Notes: generated by a model from the sequence alone, not told the origin. Positions 41,715 to 50,820 are shown, counted from the stretch's first letter. The stretch is DNA of 59,004 nucleotides from PBB1 sp031390425 (GCA_031390425.1 JANMTL010000298.1:1-59004), one strand, 5' to 3'. A program made the numbers and translations.

Positions 41715-43925
41715 ATGGCAGCGTCTCACCGAGGCATCAAGCCTGCGGTCGTCAGCCTGGCGTCCGCCGCCGCTGCGGGCGTCCAGTCGTCTGCATTGCG
41801 CGCCCATGTGGCGCAAATCGAAGAGTCCCATCAGCGCTGCGCTGCGCTCGGCCTGTCGCGCATCGAGCGTCCCGACTACGAGCCGCTGATGCGCGGTGAT
41901 CTGAACGTCGCCCGCGAACGCAACCAGCGCCTGTCGACGCATGCTGCGCCGGTGATGGAAATGCTGTTCGAGCAGATCATCGACAGCCACAGCATGATCC
42001 TTCTGACCGACGCGCAGGGCACGATCCTGCATTCGGTGGGCGACGACGACTTTCTCGAACGCGCCGACAAGATCGCGCTGGCGCCGGGCGCCAACTGGGC
42101 CGAGCACTCGAAGGGCACCAACGCGATCGGCACCGCGCTGTTCGCCGAGGCACCGACGGTCGTGCATGCGGGCGAGCACTTCATGCACGCCCACAGTTTC
42201 CTCACCTGTTCGGCGACGCCGATCTTCGACCCGCGCGGCAACATGCTGGGCGTGCTGGACGTGAGCGGCGACCAGCGCACCTACCACCGCCACACGATGG
42301 GGCTGGTGCGCATGTCGGCGCGGATGATCGAGAACCAGTGGCTGCACGACGAATACAGCCACCGTCTGCGGCTGCATTTCCACCGCAGCGTGTCCTACCT
42401 CGGCACGCTGGTCGAAGGGGTGGTGGTGGTCGGCGCCGACGGCAAGATCCTCGGCGCCAACCGCAGCGCGCTGGAGCTGCTCGGCCAAAGCGGCGCGTCG
42501 CTGCGCATGCACAGCCTGACCAGTCTGTTCGGCACGACCTCGGCCTCGGTGTTCGATCATTTCCGCTCGCCGCTGGCGGCACCGATGCAACTGAACGCGC
42601 CGTGCGGCAGCCCGTTCTTCGTCAGCGCGCGCTTCGTGTGGCCGCCGCGCGTGGTAATCAGCGGCTCGGTGACCTGGATCGATGCAACCGGTGCCGAAGA
42701 TGCCGGCGATGTCATCGAGCCGGCGACCCGGCTGCGCGGTTTGGACCACGTGCTGGAGCCGCCGACCCTGCACATCGCCAGCCCTCGCACCGCGCAGCGC
42801 AAGCCGACGGGCGGTGGACTGACTCAGCTCGAAACCGGCGATGCGCGCGTCGCGGCCGCGGTCGAGAAGGTTCGGCGGGTGTTGAACCGCGACATTCCGC
42901 TGCTGATCCTCGGAGCGACCGGCACCGGCAAGGAGGTGCTGGCACGGGCCGCGCACCACGACTCGCAGCGCGCCCGGCAGCCTTTCGTTGCAGTCAACTG
43001 CGCGTCGATCCCGGAGTCGCTGATCGAGTCCGAACTGTTCGGACACGAAGAGGGTGCGTTCACCGGAGCGCGCCGCAAGGGCTCGACCGGCTTGATCGCG
43101 CAGGCCGATGGCGGCACCTTGTTTCTCGACGAAATCGGCGACATGCCGATGGCCCTGCAGGCGCGCCTGCTGCGCGTGCTGCAAGAACGCTGCGTCACCC
43201 CGCTGGGCGGCCAGAAATCGGTCGCGGTCGACATCGCCGTGATCGCCGCCACCCACTGCGATCTGCGCGAAATGATCGAGCGTCACCAGTTTCGCGAAGA
43301 CCTGTACTACCGCCTCAACGGCCTGGTGGTGCGCCTGCCGGCGCTGTGCGAACGCAGCGATCTCGCGGCGCTCATCGAGCGCATCCTCAGCGCCGAAGTG
43401 CCGGAGCGTCCGCCGCAGGTCAGCGCAGCGGTGATGACCCTGTTCAGGCGCTGTGCGTGGCCGGGCAATGTGCGCCAGTTGGTCAACGTGCTGCGCACCG
43501 CGGCGGTGATGGCCGGCAGCGATGCGTTGATCGACGAAAGCCATCTGTCCGAAGACTTTCTCGAAGACGTTCAGCGTGCCGCGCCGACCCGCCCGGTCGC
43601 TTCGACCGCACAGCTCGGCGCCGCCCTGACAGCGGCCCGCGAAGCCGTGTTGCCGCAGCCGTTCCGCGCCATCGTGGCGGCCGCCGAGCGCATCGCCCCG
43701 CCGATCGGCGAGGTGCTGGTAGCTGGCGAAGGCGAGGCCGCCCCGCCCGTGCCTGTGTGCGTGACCGCGCCGCTGGCGCGACCGGCCAAGACGCTCGAAG
43801 AAGGTGAAATCGAGATGATCCGCAGCGCGCTCGATGCGGCGCGAGGCAACATTTCCGAGGCCGCCAAACGCCTCGGCATCAGTCGCAACACCATCTACCG
43901 CAAGCTGCGCTGGTACCAGCCATGA
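41715..43925 (+). CDS. Sigma-54-dependent activator, AcoR type
   Basis: A 736-residue activator. An N-terminal GAF/PAS sensor region (about 70-330; SMILLTDAQGTILHSVGDDD and NWAEHSKGTNAIGTAL are typical of AcoR/StyR-like GAF domains) precedes the AAA+ domain: Walker A GATGTGKE, GAFTGA loop, Walker B GGTLFLDEIGD, and the second region FREDLYYRLNG. The C-terminal FIS-type helix-turn-helix is ISEAAKRLGISRNTIYRKLRWY. GAGGAG precedes the ATG. It is divergent from pedF and probably turns it on in response to an alcohol or aldehyde. Confidence 0.93.
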   Translation: MAASHRGIKPAVVSLASAAAAGVQSSALRAHVAQIEESHQRCAALGLSRIERPDYEPLMRGDLNVARERNQRLSTHAAPVMEMLFEQIIDSHSMILLTDAQGTILHSVGDDDFLERADKIALAPGANWAEHSKGTNAIGTALFAEAPTVVHAGEHFMHAHSFLTCSATPIFDPRGNMLGVLDVSGDQRTYHRHTMGLVRMSARMIENQWLHDEYSHRLRLHFHRSVSYLGTLVEGVVVVGADGKILGANRSALELLGQSGASLRMHSLTSLFGTTSASVFDHFRSPLAAPMQLNAPCGSPFFVSARFVWPPRVVISGSVTWIDATGAEDAGDVIEPATRLRGLDHVLEPPTLHIASPRTAQRKPTGGGLTQLETGDARVAAAVEKVRRVLNRDIPLLILGATGTGKEVLARAAHHDSQRARQPFVAVNCASIPESLIESELFGHEEGAFTGARRKGSTGLIAQADGGTLFLDEIGDMPMALQARLLRVLQERCVTPLGGQKSVAVDIAVIAATHCDLREMIERHQFREDLYYRLNGLVVRLPALCERSDLAALIERILSAEVPERPPQVSAAVMTLFRRCAWPGNVRQLVNVLRTAAVMAGSDALIDESHLSEDFLEDVQRAAPTRPVASTAQLGAALTAAREAVLPQPFRAIVAAAERIAPPIGEVLVAGEGEAAPPVPVCVTAPLARPAKTLEEGEIEMIRSALDAARGNISEAAKRLGISRNTIYRKLRWYQP

Positions 43926-43926
43926 C

Positions 43927-44994
43927 CTACTTGAACAGCGCCTGTTCCAGCTCCCGCCACACCCGTTGCCGGTTCAGCGCGTGGTAAGCCGCATAGCCCG
44001 GAGCGCCCGCGAAGGCGGGCAACTCGATCGGCGACGCGCCTTCGACCTCTCCCTGGTCGAGGGCCTGCTGCGTCGATCGCTTGAGTTGGCTCAGGTAGTC
44101 GAGGTGGCGATCGATGTCGGTGGCGTCGCCAGTCCCGCCCTGTTCACCGACGATGCCGCCGCGGTCTGTCGTGGCGCTGCTGTCAGCGGACCGGGCGAGG
44201 GCACGCAAGTGCCGCAGGCTGTCCATCAGCGGCTCGAGCGCGGTCTCGCGCAGGTTCGGCACGCCGCCGGCCCACAGCAGCCCCTGCGCCACGATCCAGC
44301 CGCTGCGCCGGTGCTGCAGCACCAGCGTGCGCTGCCCGGGCGCCAGCTCGAACGCCCACCAGCGAAACGGTCCGGCGTGGCCGTCCGAGGCGCCCACTGC
44401 TGCGCCGCCGCCGAGGCGATGGCGATGGTTCGGCACGCGGATCGGCGCGCCGCGCAGGCTGTCGTCGCGGGCGCGGCCCTCGGCAGGGCCGATGCGTTGC
44501 TGCAAACCCGCGAGGCACTGCGGGCAGCGCGCACGCATCGCACTCGCCACGTCGGTCAGCGCCCAGATGCGGGCACCGGTGAAGGCCGCATTGGCCAATG
44601 CGAGTTCGGGGTGAGCGCGGGTGTTGACGATGTCGGTCACGCGGCGATGCAGGCGCCGCTCGATCAAGCAGCGCAGCCGCTGGCCTTGCGCGGGCGTGGG
44701 CCCGCTGCCGACCAGCCACAGCCGCCGACCGTCGCGCACCAGCACCGGCTGGGTGACCCAGCCGCCATTGGCAGGGGTCGACTCTTCGCTTGCGACCGGC
44801 ACGCGCCACACGTCGGAGGCCACCGCTTCGAGTGCGAGGGCGGGGCCAGCTCCGCTGTCCGGCGATACTCGACATCCCGCATCGGCGGACGCAGCGCAGA
44901 CCGCAGCAATCCACCAAGCCAGCGTGACGGTGGCGATTCTCAAGGTGGAAATCCGGTGGAGTCGCATGGATGTTGCGCTGAAGGGGGTTTGCAT
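43927..44994 (-). CDS. Degenerate metallo-hydrolase of quinoprotein relay type
   Basis: A 355-residue exported protein (signal about residues 18-41, ending ASADA) of metallo-beta-lactamase-like outline similar to the hydrolases found near PQQ dehydrogenase genes. WVTQPVLVRDGRRLWLVGSG and IVNTRAHPELALANAAF stand where a true enzyme has NTHxHxD; the first His is Arg and the Asp is lost. Other expected metal ligands near GLLWAGGVPN are missing. It has a C-x2-C (RCPQCLAGL). It may be non-catalytic. It converges on the sigma-54 activator gene, with stops one base apart. ATG at 44967 is an alternative start. Confidence 0.65.
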   Translation of the reverse strand: MQTPFSATSMRLHRISTLRIATVTLAWWIAAVCAASADAGCRVSPDSGAGPALALEAVASDVWRVPVASEESTPANGGWVTQPVLVRDGRRLWLVGSGPTPAQGQRLRCLIERRLHRRVTDIVNTRAHPELALANAAFTGARIWALTDVASAMRARCPQCLAGLQQRIGPAEGRARDDSLRGAPIRVPNHRHRLGGGAAVGASDGHAGPFRWWAFELAPGQRTLVLQHRRSGWIVAQGLLWAGGVPNLRETALEPLMDSLRHLRALARSADSSATTDRGGIVGEQGGTGDATDIDRHLDYLSQLKRSTQQALDQGEVEGASPIELPAFAGAPGYAAYHALNRQRVWRELEQALFK

Positions 44995-45173
44995 GAACTC
45001 GTGGCCGCTGCCGCCGCGTTGACCGCCAGTCCCATTCTCAACGCGTCGATGGCGCCACTTTTCTCTGTCCCTGTGTTGATCTCCACACCGCCGCGCCGCC
45101 GCTGCCCGGCCTCTCTCCACCGCACTCCGGACTCGCTGGTGGTGACTGCCCGCGTCCACCAGAGTTGCTCGCC

Positions 45174-45911
45174 ATGAAATCGACACTGCAGGGATGGTTT
45201 TCAGGACTCGGCGGCCGTCGGCAGGCCGCCAGCGGGCCCGCTGGCGCACACCGCGAGGCACTGTCCGAGCCGCTGTGGTTCGAATGGATGGCGCTGGCTG
45301 GATTGCTGCTCTTCGCGAGCTGGTTGCTTGGGGTGCGCGGTGTGTTCGCGCTGCTGCTGCAGGCCGATCCGACCGGCATCACGTTGATCATCATGGTGGT
45401 GTTTGCCGCGGCCACACTGTGGTGCGGCGCGCGCAGCCGGGTGCTGCAACAGCAGCGCCAGGCGATGCAATTGGCGCAGCTTGCCGGGCCGGGCCGGGCG
45501 CCTGCCGACAGTTGCTGGGCCGCAGCCTATTGGGCCGCTTTCGCGGGCGCTGCACGCGACAGCGGCGCGCCGCTCGATGTGCTGCTCGACAAGACCCACG
45601 GGCCGCACAGCACCGCGTGGTGGGTCAACGGCATCCAGTTGAAGTTGGGGCTGCTGGGCAAGGTGATCGGCTTTTCGATCCTGGCGCTGCAGATCGGTCA
45701 GACCACCAGCTTCGACCCGAATCAGTCGCAGGAACTGCTGCGCAGTCTGACCACCGGCCTCGGCGTCGCGCTGCTGACCACGATGGTCGGGCTGATCGGC
45801 AACATCGTGCTCGGCTTGCAACTGACCCGGCTCGATCGCTATGCGGACGCGCTGGTGGCGGACTGTCAACGCATCGGCCTGGATGCGCTGGCGGCGCGCC
45901 CTGCGGGTTGA
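45174..45911 (+). CDS. MotA/TolQ/ExbB-family proton channel protein
   Basis: A 245-residue inner-membrane protein. Two helices (about 37-57 and 65-83) precede a cytoplasmic stretch. Two further helices then carry the family motifs GLLGKVIGFSILALQ and TTGLGVALLTTMVGLIGNIVLGLQ. These match the channel-forming part of MotA, TolQ and ExbB. It probably forms a pentamer around the protein of the next gene and conducts protons. It opens a four-gene run; the ribosome site is weak and the start uncertain by three codons. Confidence 0.85.
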   Translation: MKSTLQGWFSGLGGRRQAASGPAGAHREALSEPLWFEWMALAGLLLFASWLLGVRGVFALLLQADPTGITLIIMVVFAAATLWCGARSRVLQQQRQAMQLAQLAGPGRAPADSCWAAAYWAAFAGAARDSGAPLDVLLDKTHGPHSTAWWVNGIQLKLGLLGKVIGFSILALQIGQTTSFDPNQSQELLRSLTTGLGVALLTTMVGLIGNIVLGLQLTRLDRYADALVADCQRIGLDALAARPAG

Positions 45912-45993
45912 CATGACCGCCGCCACGTCGCTGCACTGGGGGTCCCCAACGGGACGCTCGGCCGTCTTGAGGCGCCTCGGCGCCGACTGAACG

Positions 45994-46608
45994 ATGCGCA
46001 AGCCGCCGTCGGCCCGACTCTCGCGTGAAGCGGAGGTCGATCCGTTCTACGACATGTTGTTCAACATGCTGATTGCGTTCGTCTTCTGCTTCATCATCGC
46101 GCTGCTTGCGATGAACCCGAAGGCGCTGAAGGCGGGCGACATCCCGTCGAAGGCCGAATACATCATCAACATCAGTTGGCCCGACCGCAACCCGAACGAC
46201 ATCGACACCTGGGTGCAGGACCCGGCCGGTGAACTCATCTGGTACCGCGCCCGCGAGGCCGGGCTGATGCACCTGGACCGCGACGATCGCGGGTTGGCCG
46301 GCGATGTCATCTTGGTCAACGGCAAGGAGATCGTGAACCCTCTGAACCAGGAGGTGGTGACCATCCGCGGTATCGAGCCGGGCGAGTTCACCGTCAACTT
46401 GCAGTACTACGAAACCAAGAACGGCGAGCCCGTCGAGGCCACCGTCAGTGTGATCAAGGTCAACCCGCGCGCTGAAGTCGTGTACTACGGACAGGTTCCG
46501 CTGGCCCGCAAAGGCGACGAGGCTACCGCCGTGCGTTTCACGGTGCTGCCCGACGGGCAGGTCACCAACGTCAACACCCTGCCGAAGAAACTGGTGAGCA
46601 CCCCATGA
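45994..46608 (+). CDS. TolR/MotB-like protein with beta-rich outer domain
   Basis: A 204-residue protein with a short basic cytoplasmic tip and one membrane helix (about 21-40) carrying Asp20 at its edge (DPFYDMLFNMLIAFVFCF), as in TolR/ExbD/MotB. The periplasmic part is not the TolR or OmpA fold. It shows a pattern like DUF2135/YfaP beta-sandwiches (YIINISWPDRNPNDIDTWVQ then DPAGELIWY and GLMHLDRDDRGL). It would be the moving core of the channel with the upstream protein. It overlaps the next gene by ATGA. Confidence 0.75.
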   Translation: MRKPPSARLSREAEVDPFYDMLFNMLIAFVFCFIIALLAMNPKALKAGDIPSKAEYIINISWPDRNPNDIDTWVQDPAGELIWYRAREAGLMHLDRDDRGLAGDVILVNGKEIVNPLNQEVVTIRGIEPGEFTVNLQYYETKNGEPVEATVSVIKVNPRAEVVYYGQVPLARKGDEATAVRFTVLPDGQVTNVNTLPKKLVSTP

Positions 46609-47099
46609 ACCTTGCGTTGATCCTGAGTTTTTCCGCCTTGGCGCTGCTGTGCGTGCTGGCGCTGTTGTGGTCGCGCTGGCCGGCCTGGCTCAAGGGCCTG
46701 TTGGTGGTTGGCGTGACCGTGTTCTATTTTTACGCCGACAACCTGGTGCACCAACTGTCGGGCTGGCCGAGCAGCGACGCGATGCCCGAGCGGTTCGTGT
46801 TGCTGGCCGCCGTGATTGAAGAGCCGAATGCCAAGACGAACGGCGCCTTGTATGTGTGGGTCAACGCGATCGAAGACGGCAAGCCGGCCGCGCAGCCGCG
46901 CGCTTTCCGCCTGCCGTATGCGAAGGACGTGCATTCGATGCTCAACGAGGGCATGAAAAAGGTCCGCCAGGGCGTCAGCCAGATGGGCACCACCGAGTCC
47001 AAGGTGGGCCCGGGCGGCGCCTCGTGGCTGCGGCCGGGAAATGACAAGCAGGTGGTCAAGATCCGCGACCTGCCGGTGCCACAGTTGCCCGAGAAATGA
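46605..47099 (+). CDS. Membrane protein of the TolQR-like unit, unknown
   Basis: A 164-residue protein with two N-terminal membrane helices (about 3-21 and 28-46), a periplasmic or cytoplasmic domain with ERFVLLAAVIEEPNAKTNGALYVWVNAIED, and a charged tail. No family is recognised. It starts inside the stop of the TolR-like gene (ATGA) and ends inside the start of the lipoprotein gene (ATGA), which strongly suggests a stoichiometric complex. Confidence 0.75.
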   Translation: MNLALILSFSALALLCVLALLWSRWPAWLKGLLVVGVTVFYFYADNLVHQLSGWPSSDAMPERFVLLAAVIEEPNAKTNGALYVWVNAIEDGKPAAQPRAFRLPYAKDVHSMLNEGMKKVRQGVSQMGTTESKVGPGGASWLRPGNDKQVVKIRDLPVPQLPEK

Positions 47100-47824
47100 G
47101 TACGGTCTCCACGGCGATGAAAAGGCGTGCGCCGCGGCTGCTGGCGTGCCTGGGTGTGGCGTTGCTGGCCGGCTGCGGTGGGCCGGGCGGCGACACCTCG
47201 CTGTTCCCGCTCGACAAGGGCCACCAGTGGACCTACCAGGTCGCCACCGAGTTCGAGAAAAACACCGTCCGCGAAGTGCTGAAGCTGAGCACTCTCGGCC
47301 GCGCCGACCTCGACGGCCAGCCGACCTGGCTGCGGCGCAGCGACAGCGGCGCCAACTACTGGCTGCGCAGCGACGGCAGCGGCGTCTATCGCATCGCCAG
47401 CAAGAGCGATATCGAAGACGCGCCGAAACTCGACGAAGCACGCCGCTACGTGTTGAAGCGGCCGTATGCGGTGGGCACCCAGTGGCAGTCCCCGACCACC
47501 GCCTACTTGCTGGAGCACAAGCAGGATTTCCCGCGCGAGGTTCGTTACAAGCACCCGAGCATTCCGATGAACTACGTCATCGAGGCGGTGAACGAGAAGG
47601 TCGAGACCGCGGCAGGCACGTTCAACGGCTGCCTGCGTGTCAAGGGCCTGGCGCTGATCAAGCTGTTTGTCGATCCGGTGGTGGGCTGGCACGAGATCCC
47701 GCTGACCACACAGGAGTGGTACTGCCCCGGTGTGGGGCTGGTTCGCCTGGAACGCGATGAACCGGGTGAGTACACCTTCGTCACCGGCGGTCGTGTGAAG
47801 ATGGAGCTGGCGGAATTCCGCTGA
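47096..47824 (+). CDS. Lipoprotein of the TolQR-like unit, unknown
   Basis: A 242-residue lipoprotein with a signal ending LLAGC (Cys27) and a beta-rich mature part (FPLDKGHQWTYQVATEFEKN, GSGVYRIASKSDIEDAP, VETAAGTFNGCLRVKGLALI, WYCPGVGLVRLERDE). The aspartate after GCGGPGG is not directly at +2, so outer-membrane sorting is expected. The WTY..V and AGTFxxCLxV patterns occur in uncharacterised lipoproteins of about this size. It is last in the four-gene unit. Confidence 0.78.
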   Translation: MSTVSTAMKRRAPRLLACLGVALLAGCGGPGGDTSLFPLDKGHQWTYQVATEFEKNTVREVLKLSTLGRADLDGQPTWLRRSDSGANYWLRSDGSGVYRIASKSDIEDAPKLDEARRYVLKRPYAVGTQWQSPTTAYLLEHKQDFPREVRYKHPSIPMNYVIEAVNEKVETAAGTFNGCLRVKGLALIKLFVDPVVGWHEIPLTTQEWYCPGVGLVRLERDEPGEYTFVTGGRVKMELAEFR

Positions 47825-48028
47825 ATAGCGCAGCCGCGTGCGCTGAGTCTCGGCCGCGGAACCCCGCCGGCTGCACCGGGCAACGCATGCGGTCAAAATA
47901 GAATGGTTGCACGGGCGCGTCGGATGGCCCTCCAGCCCGGCGCGATGCCTGCGGAGCCTGCCCCGATTCGAGGCACGCGCCCGCCGCCGTGTGACCGCCG
48001 GATCTCTTTCATTTCACCGGAGCCCACC

Positions 48029-49174
48029 ATGCCTGGCCTGTTACCCGACGTCGATCCCGACGGCCTGCTCGAATACTCGGTGGTCTACACCGACCGCGCT
48101 ATCAACCACATGTCGAAGCGCTTTCAGCAGGTGATGAAAGACATCTCCGCCACGCTGAAAGAGGTCTACCGCGCGAAGTCCGCCGTGGTCGTGCCGGGCA
48201 GCGGCACCTACGGCATGGAAGCGGTGGCGCGCCAGTTCGCCACCGGCCGCAAGGCGCTGGTGATCCGCAACGGGTGGTTCAGCTACCGCTGGACGCAGAT
48301 CTTCGAGATGGGCAACATCCCCGCGCAATCGACGGTGCTCAAGGCACGCCGCACCGGCCCCGGCAAGCAGGCCCCGTTCGCGCCGGTGCCGATCGACGAA
48401 GTGGTGGCCACCATCAAGGAAGTGCGCCCCGATGTGGTCTTCGCGCCGCACGTCGAGACCTCGGCCGGCATGATCCTGCCCGACGACTACCTGCGTGCCG
48501 TGGCCGATGCGGTGCACTCGGTCGGCGGCCTGTTCGTGCTGGACTGCATTGCCTCGGGCACGATCTGGGTCGACATGGCCGCCACCGGTGTCGACGTGCT
48601 GGTCAGCGCGCCGCAAAAGGGCTGGAGCGGCTCACCCTGCTGCGCCTTCGTCGTGATGAGCGAGCTGGCGCGCACGCGCATCGACAGCACCACCAGCACC
48701 AGCTACGCCTGCGACCTGCGCAAATGGATGCAGATCATGGAGACGTACGAAGGCGGCGCCCACGCGTACCACGCCACGATGCCGACCGATGCGCTTGCGC
48801 GCGTGCGCGACGTGATGTTCGAGACCCGCGACTACGGCTTCGACAAGGTGCGCGATGAACAACAAAAGCTGGGCGACGCGGTGCGCGCGATGCTCACCAA
48901 GCGCGGTTTCAAAAGCGTCGCTGCGCCGGGCTTTCAGGCACCGGGTGTGGTGGTCAGCTACACCGAAGACGCCGAAATGCAGAACGGCAAGAAGTGGATG
49001 GGCCTGGGCCTGCAGATTGCGGCCGGTGTGCCCTTGCAGTGCGACGAAGGTGCCGATTTCCAGTCGTTCCGCATCGGCCTGTTCGGCCTCGACAAGCTGC
49101 ACAACCCCGAGCGCACCGTGAAGAGCCTGGGCGATGCACTGGATCGCCTGTTGGTCCCGGCCACGATGGCCTGA
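48029..49174 (+). CDS. Class V aminotransferase (serine/alanine-glyoxylate type)
   Basis: A 381-residue PLP enzyme. GSGTYGMEAVARQF binds the cofactor phosphate, HVETSAGMILPDDYL and FVLDCIASG form the cofactor pocket, and the Schiff-base Lys lies in VSAPQKGWSGSPCC. It belongs with serine-pyruvate or alanine-glyoxylate aminotransferases; the true donor and acceptor cannot be told from sequence. GGAG precedes the ATG at 48029 by eight bases. It stands alone, followed by a small secreted-protein gene. Confidence 0.88.
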   Translation: MPGLLPDVDPDGLLEYSVVYTDRAINHMSKRFQQVMKDISATLKEVYRAKSAVVVPGSGTYGMEAVARQFATGRKALVIRNGWFSYRWTQIFEMGNIPAQSTVLKARRTGPGKQAPFAPVPIDEVVATIKEVRPDVVFAPHVETSAGMILPDDYLRAVADAVHSVGGLFVLDCIASGTIWVDMAATGVDVLVSAPQKGWSGSPCCAFVVMSELARTRIDSTTSTSYACDLRKWMQIMETYEGGAHAYHATMPTDALARVRDVMFETRDYGFDKVRDEQQKLGDAVRAMLTKRGFKSVAAPGFQAPGVVVSYTEDAEMQNGKKWMGLGLQIAAGVPLQCDEGADFQSFRIGLFGLDKLHNPERTVKSLGDALDRLLVPATMA

Positions 49175-49186
49175 GCCGAGGCCTCG

Positions 49187-49603
49187 ATGCTGCCGCTGCT
49201 GTGCCCGATCACCGCCCGCAAATGGGTGATCGGCCTCATGCTGAGCAGTGCGGCATGCAGTGCCTGGGCCGGTTGGGTGCGCGTGCGCGGGGACGGCGTG
49301 GTGACCGTGTTGGCCGATCCGACCAACGTTGCCCGAAGCACCGGCCGGGTCACCATGTGGAGCGTGATCAACTACACCCAGCCTCGCAAGACCAGCGAAG
49401 GCAAGGAATTTTTTTCCTCCAAGCAGCAGATCGAGTACGACTGCGTCGAAGAGCGCAGCCGCAACCTGGTGTTCAGTCGGCACACCGAATACACCGGGTG
49501 GGGCGAGGCGGTCTACACCAACAACGCGTTGGGAGAATGGACGCCGCTGCCGCCCGGGTCGGTTGGCGCGGCCTTGCGAAAATTTGCGTGTAAGACGCCG
49601 TGA
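49187..49603 (+). CDS. Surface-adhesin-E-like secreted protein
   Basis: A 138-residue exported protein: signal peptide about residues 1-28 (GLMLSSAACSAWA), then a domain with VTMWSVINYTQPRKTSEGKE, QQIEYDCVEERSRNL, and EWTPLPPGSVGAALRKFAC. This matches the small surface-adhesin-E family in pattern and the two conserved cysteines. Function in non-pathogens is unknown. Its stop codon lies within the first of two 33-bp tandem units. Confidence 0.75.
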   Translation: MLPLLCPITARKWVIGLMLSSAACSAWAGWVRVRGDGVVTVLADPTNVARSTGRVTMWSVINYTQPRKTSEGKEFFSSKQQIEYDCVEERSRNLVFSRHTEYTGWGEAVYTNNALGEWTPLPPGSVGAALRKFACKTP

Positions 49604-49663
49604 AGGACTGACTTAAGGCGATCGCGCACCCCGTGAAGGACTGAACCGAGGCGCTCGCGCACC
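49598..49663. repeat. Tandem duplication of a 33-bp unit
   Basis: CCGTGAAGGACTGA begins each of two adjacent 33-bp units ending CGCGCACC (49598-49630 and 49631-49663), with five internal differences. The first unit contains the stop codon of the adhesin-E-like gene, and the second ends seven bases before the next ATG. It may move a ribosome site or spacing. Confidence 0.85.
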
Positions 49664-49669
49664 CCGCTC

Positions 49670-50776
49670 ATGGAACAAGCCGTCATCTGGACCATCCCTT
49701 TCCTGGCCCTGGCCGTCGCGCTGGAGATGGTGGTCAGTCGTTTGCGAGGGCGCCGCGCTTACCGCACGAACGACACGCTCGCCAACTTGAGCCAGGGGCT
49801 CATCAGCCAGCTGGTGGCGGCCTGCACGCCGCTGTTGCAGATCGGCTTGTACACAGCGGTCTTCGTGGCGCTGGGCCATCAAGCCGAAGCGCCTTTCTGG
49901 ACTGCCTGGTACGCCATCGCCCTGGCGGTGGTGCTGGTCGATTTCTGCGAGTACTGGCAGCACCGCGCCGGTCACCAGATTGCGGTTTTCTGGGCCGCCC
50001 ACGCGGTGCACCACCAGGGCGAGGAATTGAACCTGTGCACCGCCCTCCGGCAAGAAAGCCAAAGCGCGCTGCTGGGCTGGCCGTTCTACCTGCCGCTGGC
50101 CCTCATCGGTGTGCCGCCGCTGGTCTTCGGCTTCGTGCTGCTGGGGGTGAAGTACTACCAGATCTGGGCGCACACCGAACAGATCGGCAAGCTGGGTTGG
50201 CTGGACCGCGTGGTCACCACACCGTCGAATCACCGGGTGCACCACGCCGTCAACGATGCCTACCTCGACCGCAACTACGGCAGCGTGTTCGTGTTGTGGG
50301 ACCGCCTGTTCGGCACTTACGCCGCCGAGACCGAGCGCTGCGTGTTCGGGACGCGCACGCCGCTGCGCAGCTTCCATCCGCTGCGCGCCATCACCCAGAT
50401 TTACTTTTCGCTGGCGCATGACGCCTGGCATGCGCAGCGCTGGCAGGACAAGTTGCGGGTCTGGTTCATGCCGCCCGGCTGGCGCCCCGCCGATGTGGCA
50501 CAGCACTTTCCGCAGCCGCCGTTCCAGCTCGAACGCGAGCGCCACGACCCATCGACCAGCGGTGCCGCGCGCGGCGCAGCGATCGTGCTGTTTTTGACCA
50601 CGGCCGTCGGCTGCGGACTGTTCCTGTGGAACGTCGAGACGATGGACGGCGTGCACCGGGCGCTTTGGACGGCCCTGCTGATTGCCGGGCTGTGCGGCGT
50701 CGGATGGCTGCTGGAGAGGCGGACTGGCGAGTCCGTTGAGGCCGAGGACACACCGCGAAATCTAGGTGGCGCCTGA
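49670..50776 (+). CDS. Fatty acid hydroxylase/sterol desaturase family protein
   Basis: A 368-residue membrane protein with about seven helices. Histidine clusters bind a di-iron centre: HRAGH, HAVHHQ and later HRVHHA, with H-x-H-like residues around the third helix (the HxxxH, HxxHH, HxxHH pattern). Family members hydroxylate or desaturate lipids, sterols or carotenoids at the inner membrane. The substrate is unknown. The C-terminal 60 residues add one or two further helices. Confidence 0.87.
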   Translation: MEQAVIWTIPFLALAVALEMVVSRLRGRRAYRTNDTLANLSQGLISQLVAACTPLLQIGLYTAVFVALGHQAEAPFWTAWYAIALAVVLVDFCEYWQHRAGHQIAVFWAAHAVHHQGEELNLCTALRQESQSALLGWPFYLPLALIGVPPLVFGFVLLGVKYYQIWAHTEQIGKLGWLDRVVTTPSNHRVHHAVNDAYLDRNYGSVFVLWDRLFGTYAAETERCVFGTRTPLRSFHPLRAITQIYFSLAHDAWHAQRWQDKLRVWFMPPGWRPADVAQHFPQPPFQLERERHDPSTSGAARGAAIVLFLTTAVGCGLFLWNVETMDGVHRALWTALLIAGLCGVGWLLERRTGESVEAEDTPRNLGGA

Positions 50777-50820
50777 GCCCGCGAGGTCGAAGGCCGCCGC
50801 CACCGATCACGCCGGCTGCG

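Noticed and set aside
41697..43544. A 615-codon minus-strand frame opposite the sigma-54 activator
   Set aside because: Shadow composition; the plus strand has GAF, AAA+ and FIS domains.
45174..46608. A Zorya-type (ZorAB) defence system
   Set aside because: ZorB has an OmpA-like peptidoglycan-binding domain and zorC/zorD or zorE follow. Here the second protein lacks that domain and the next genes encode a small membrane protein and a lipoprotein.
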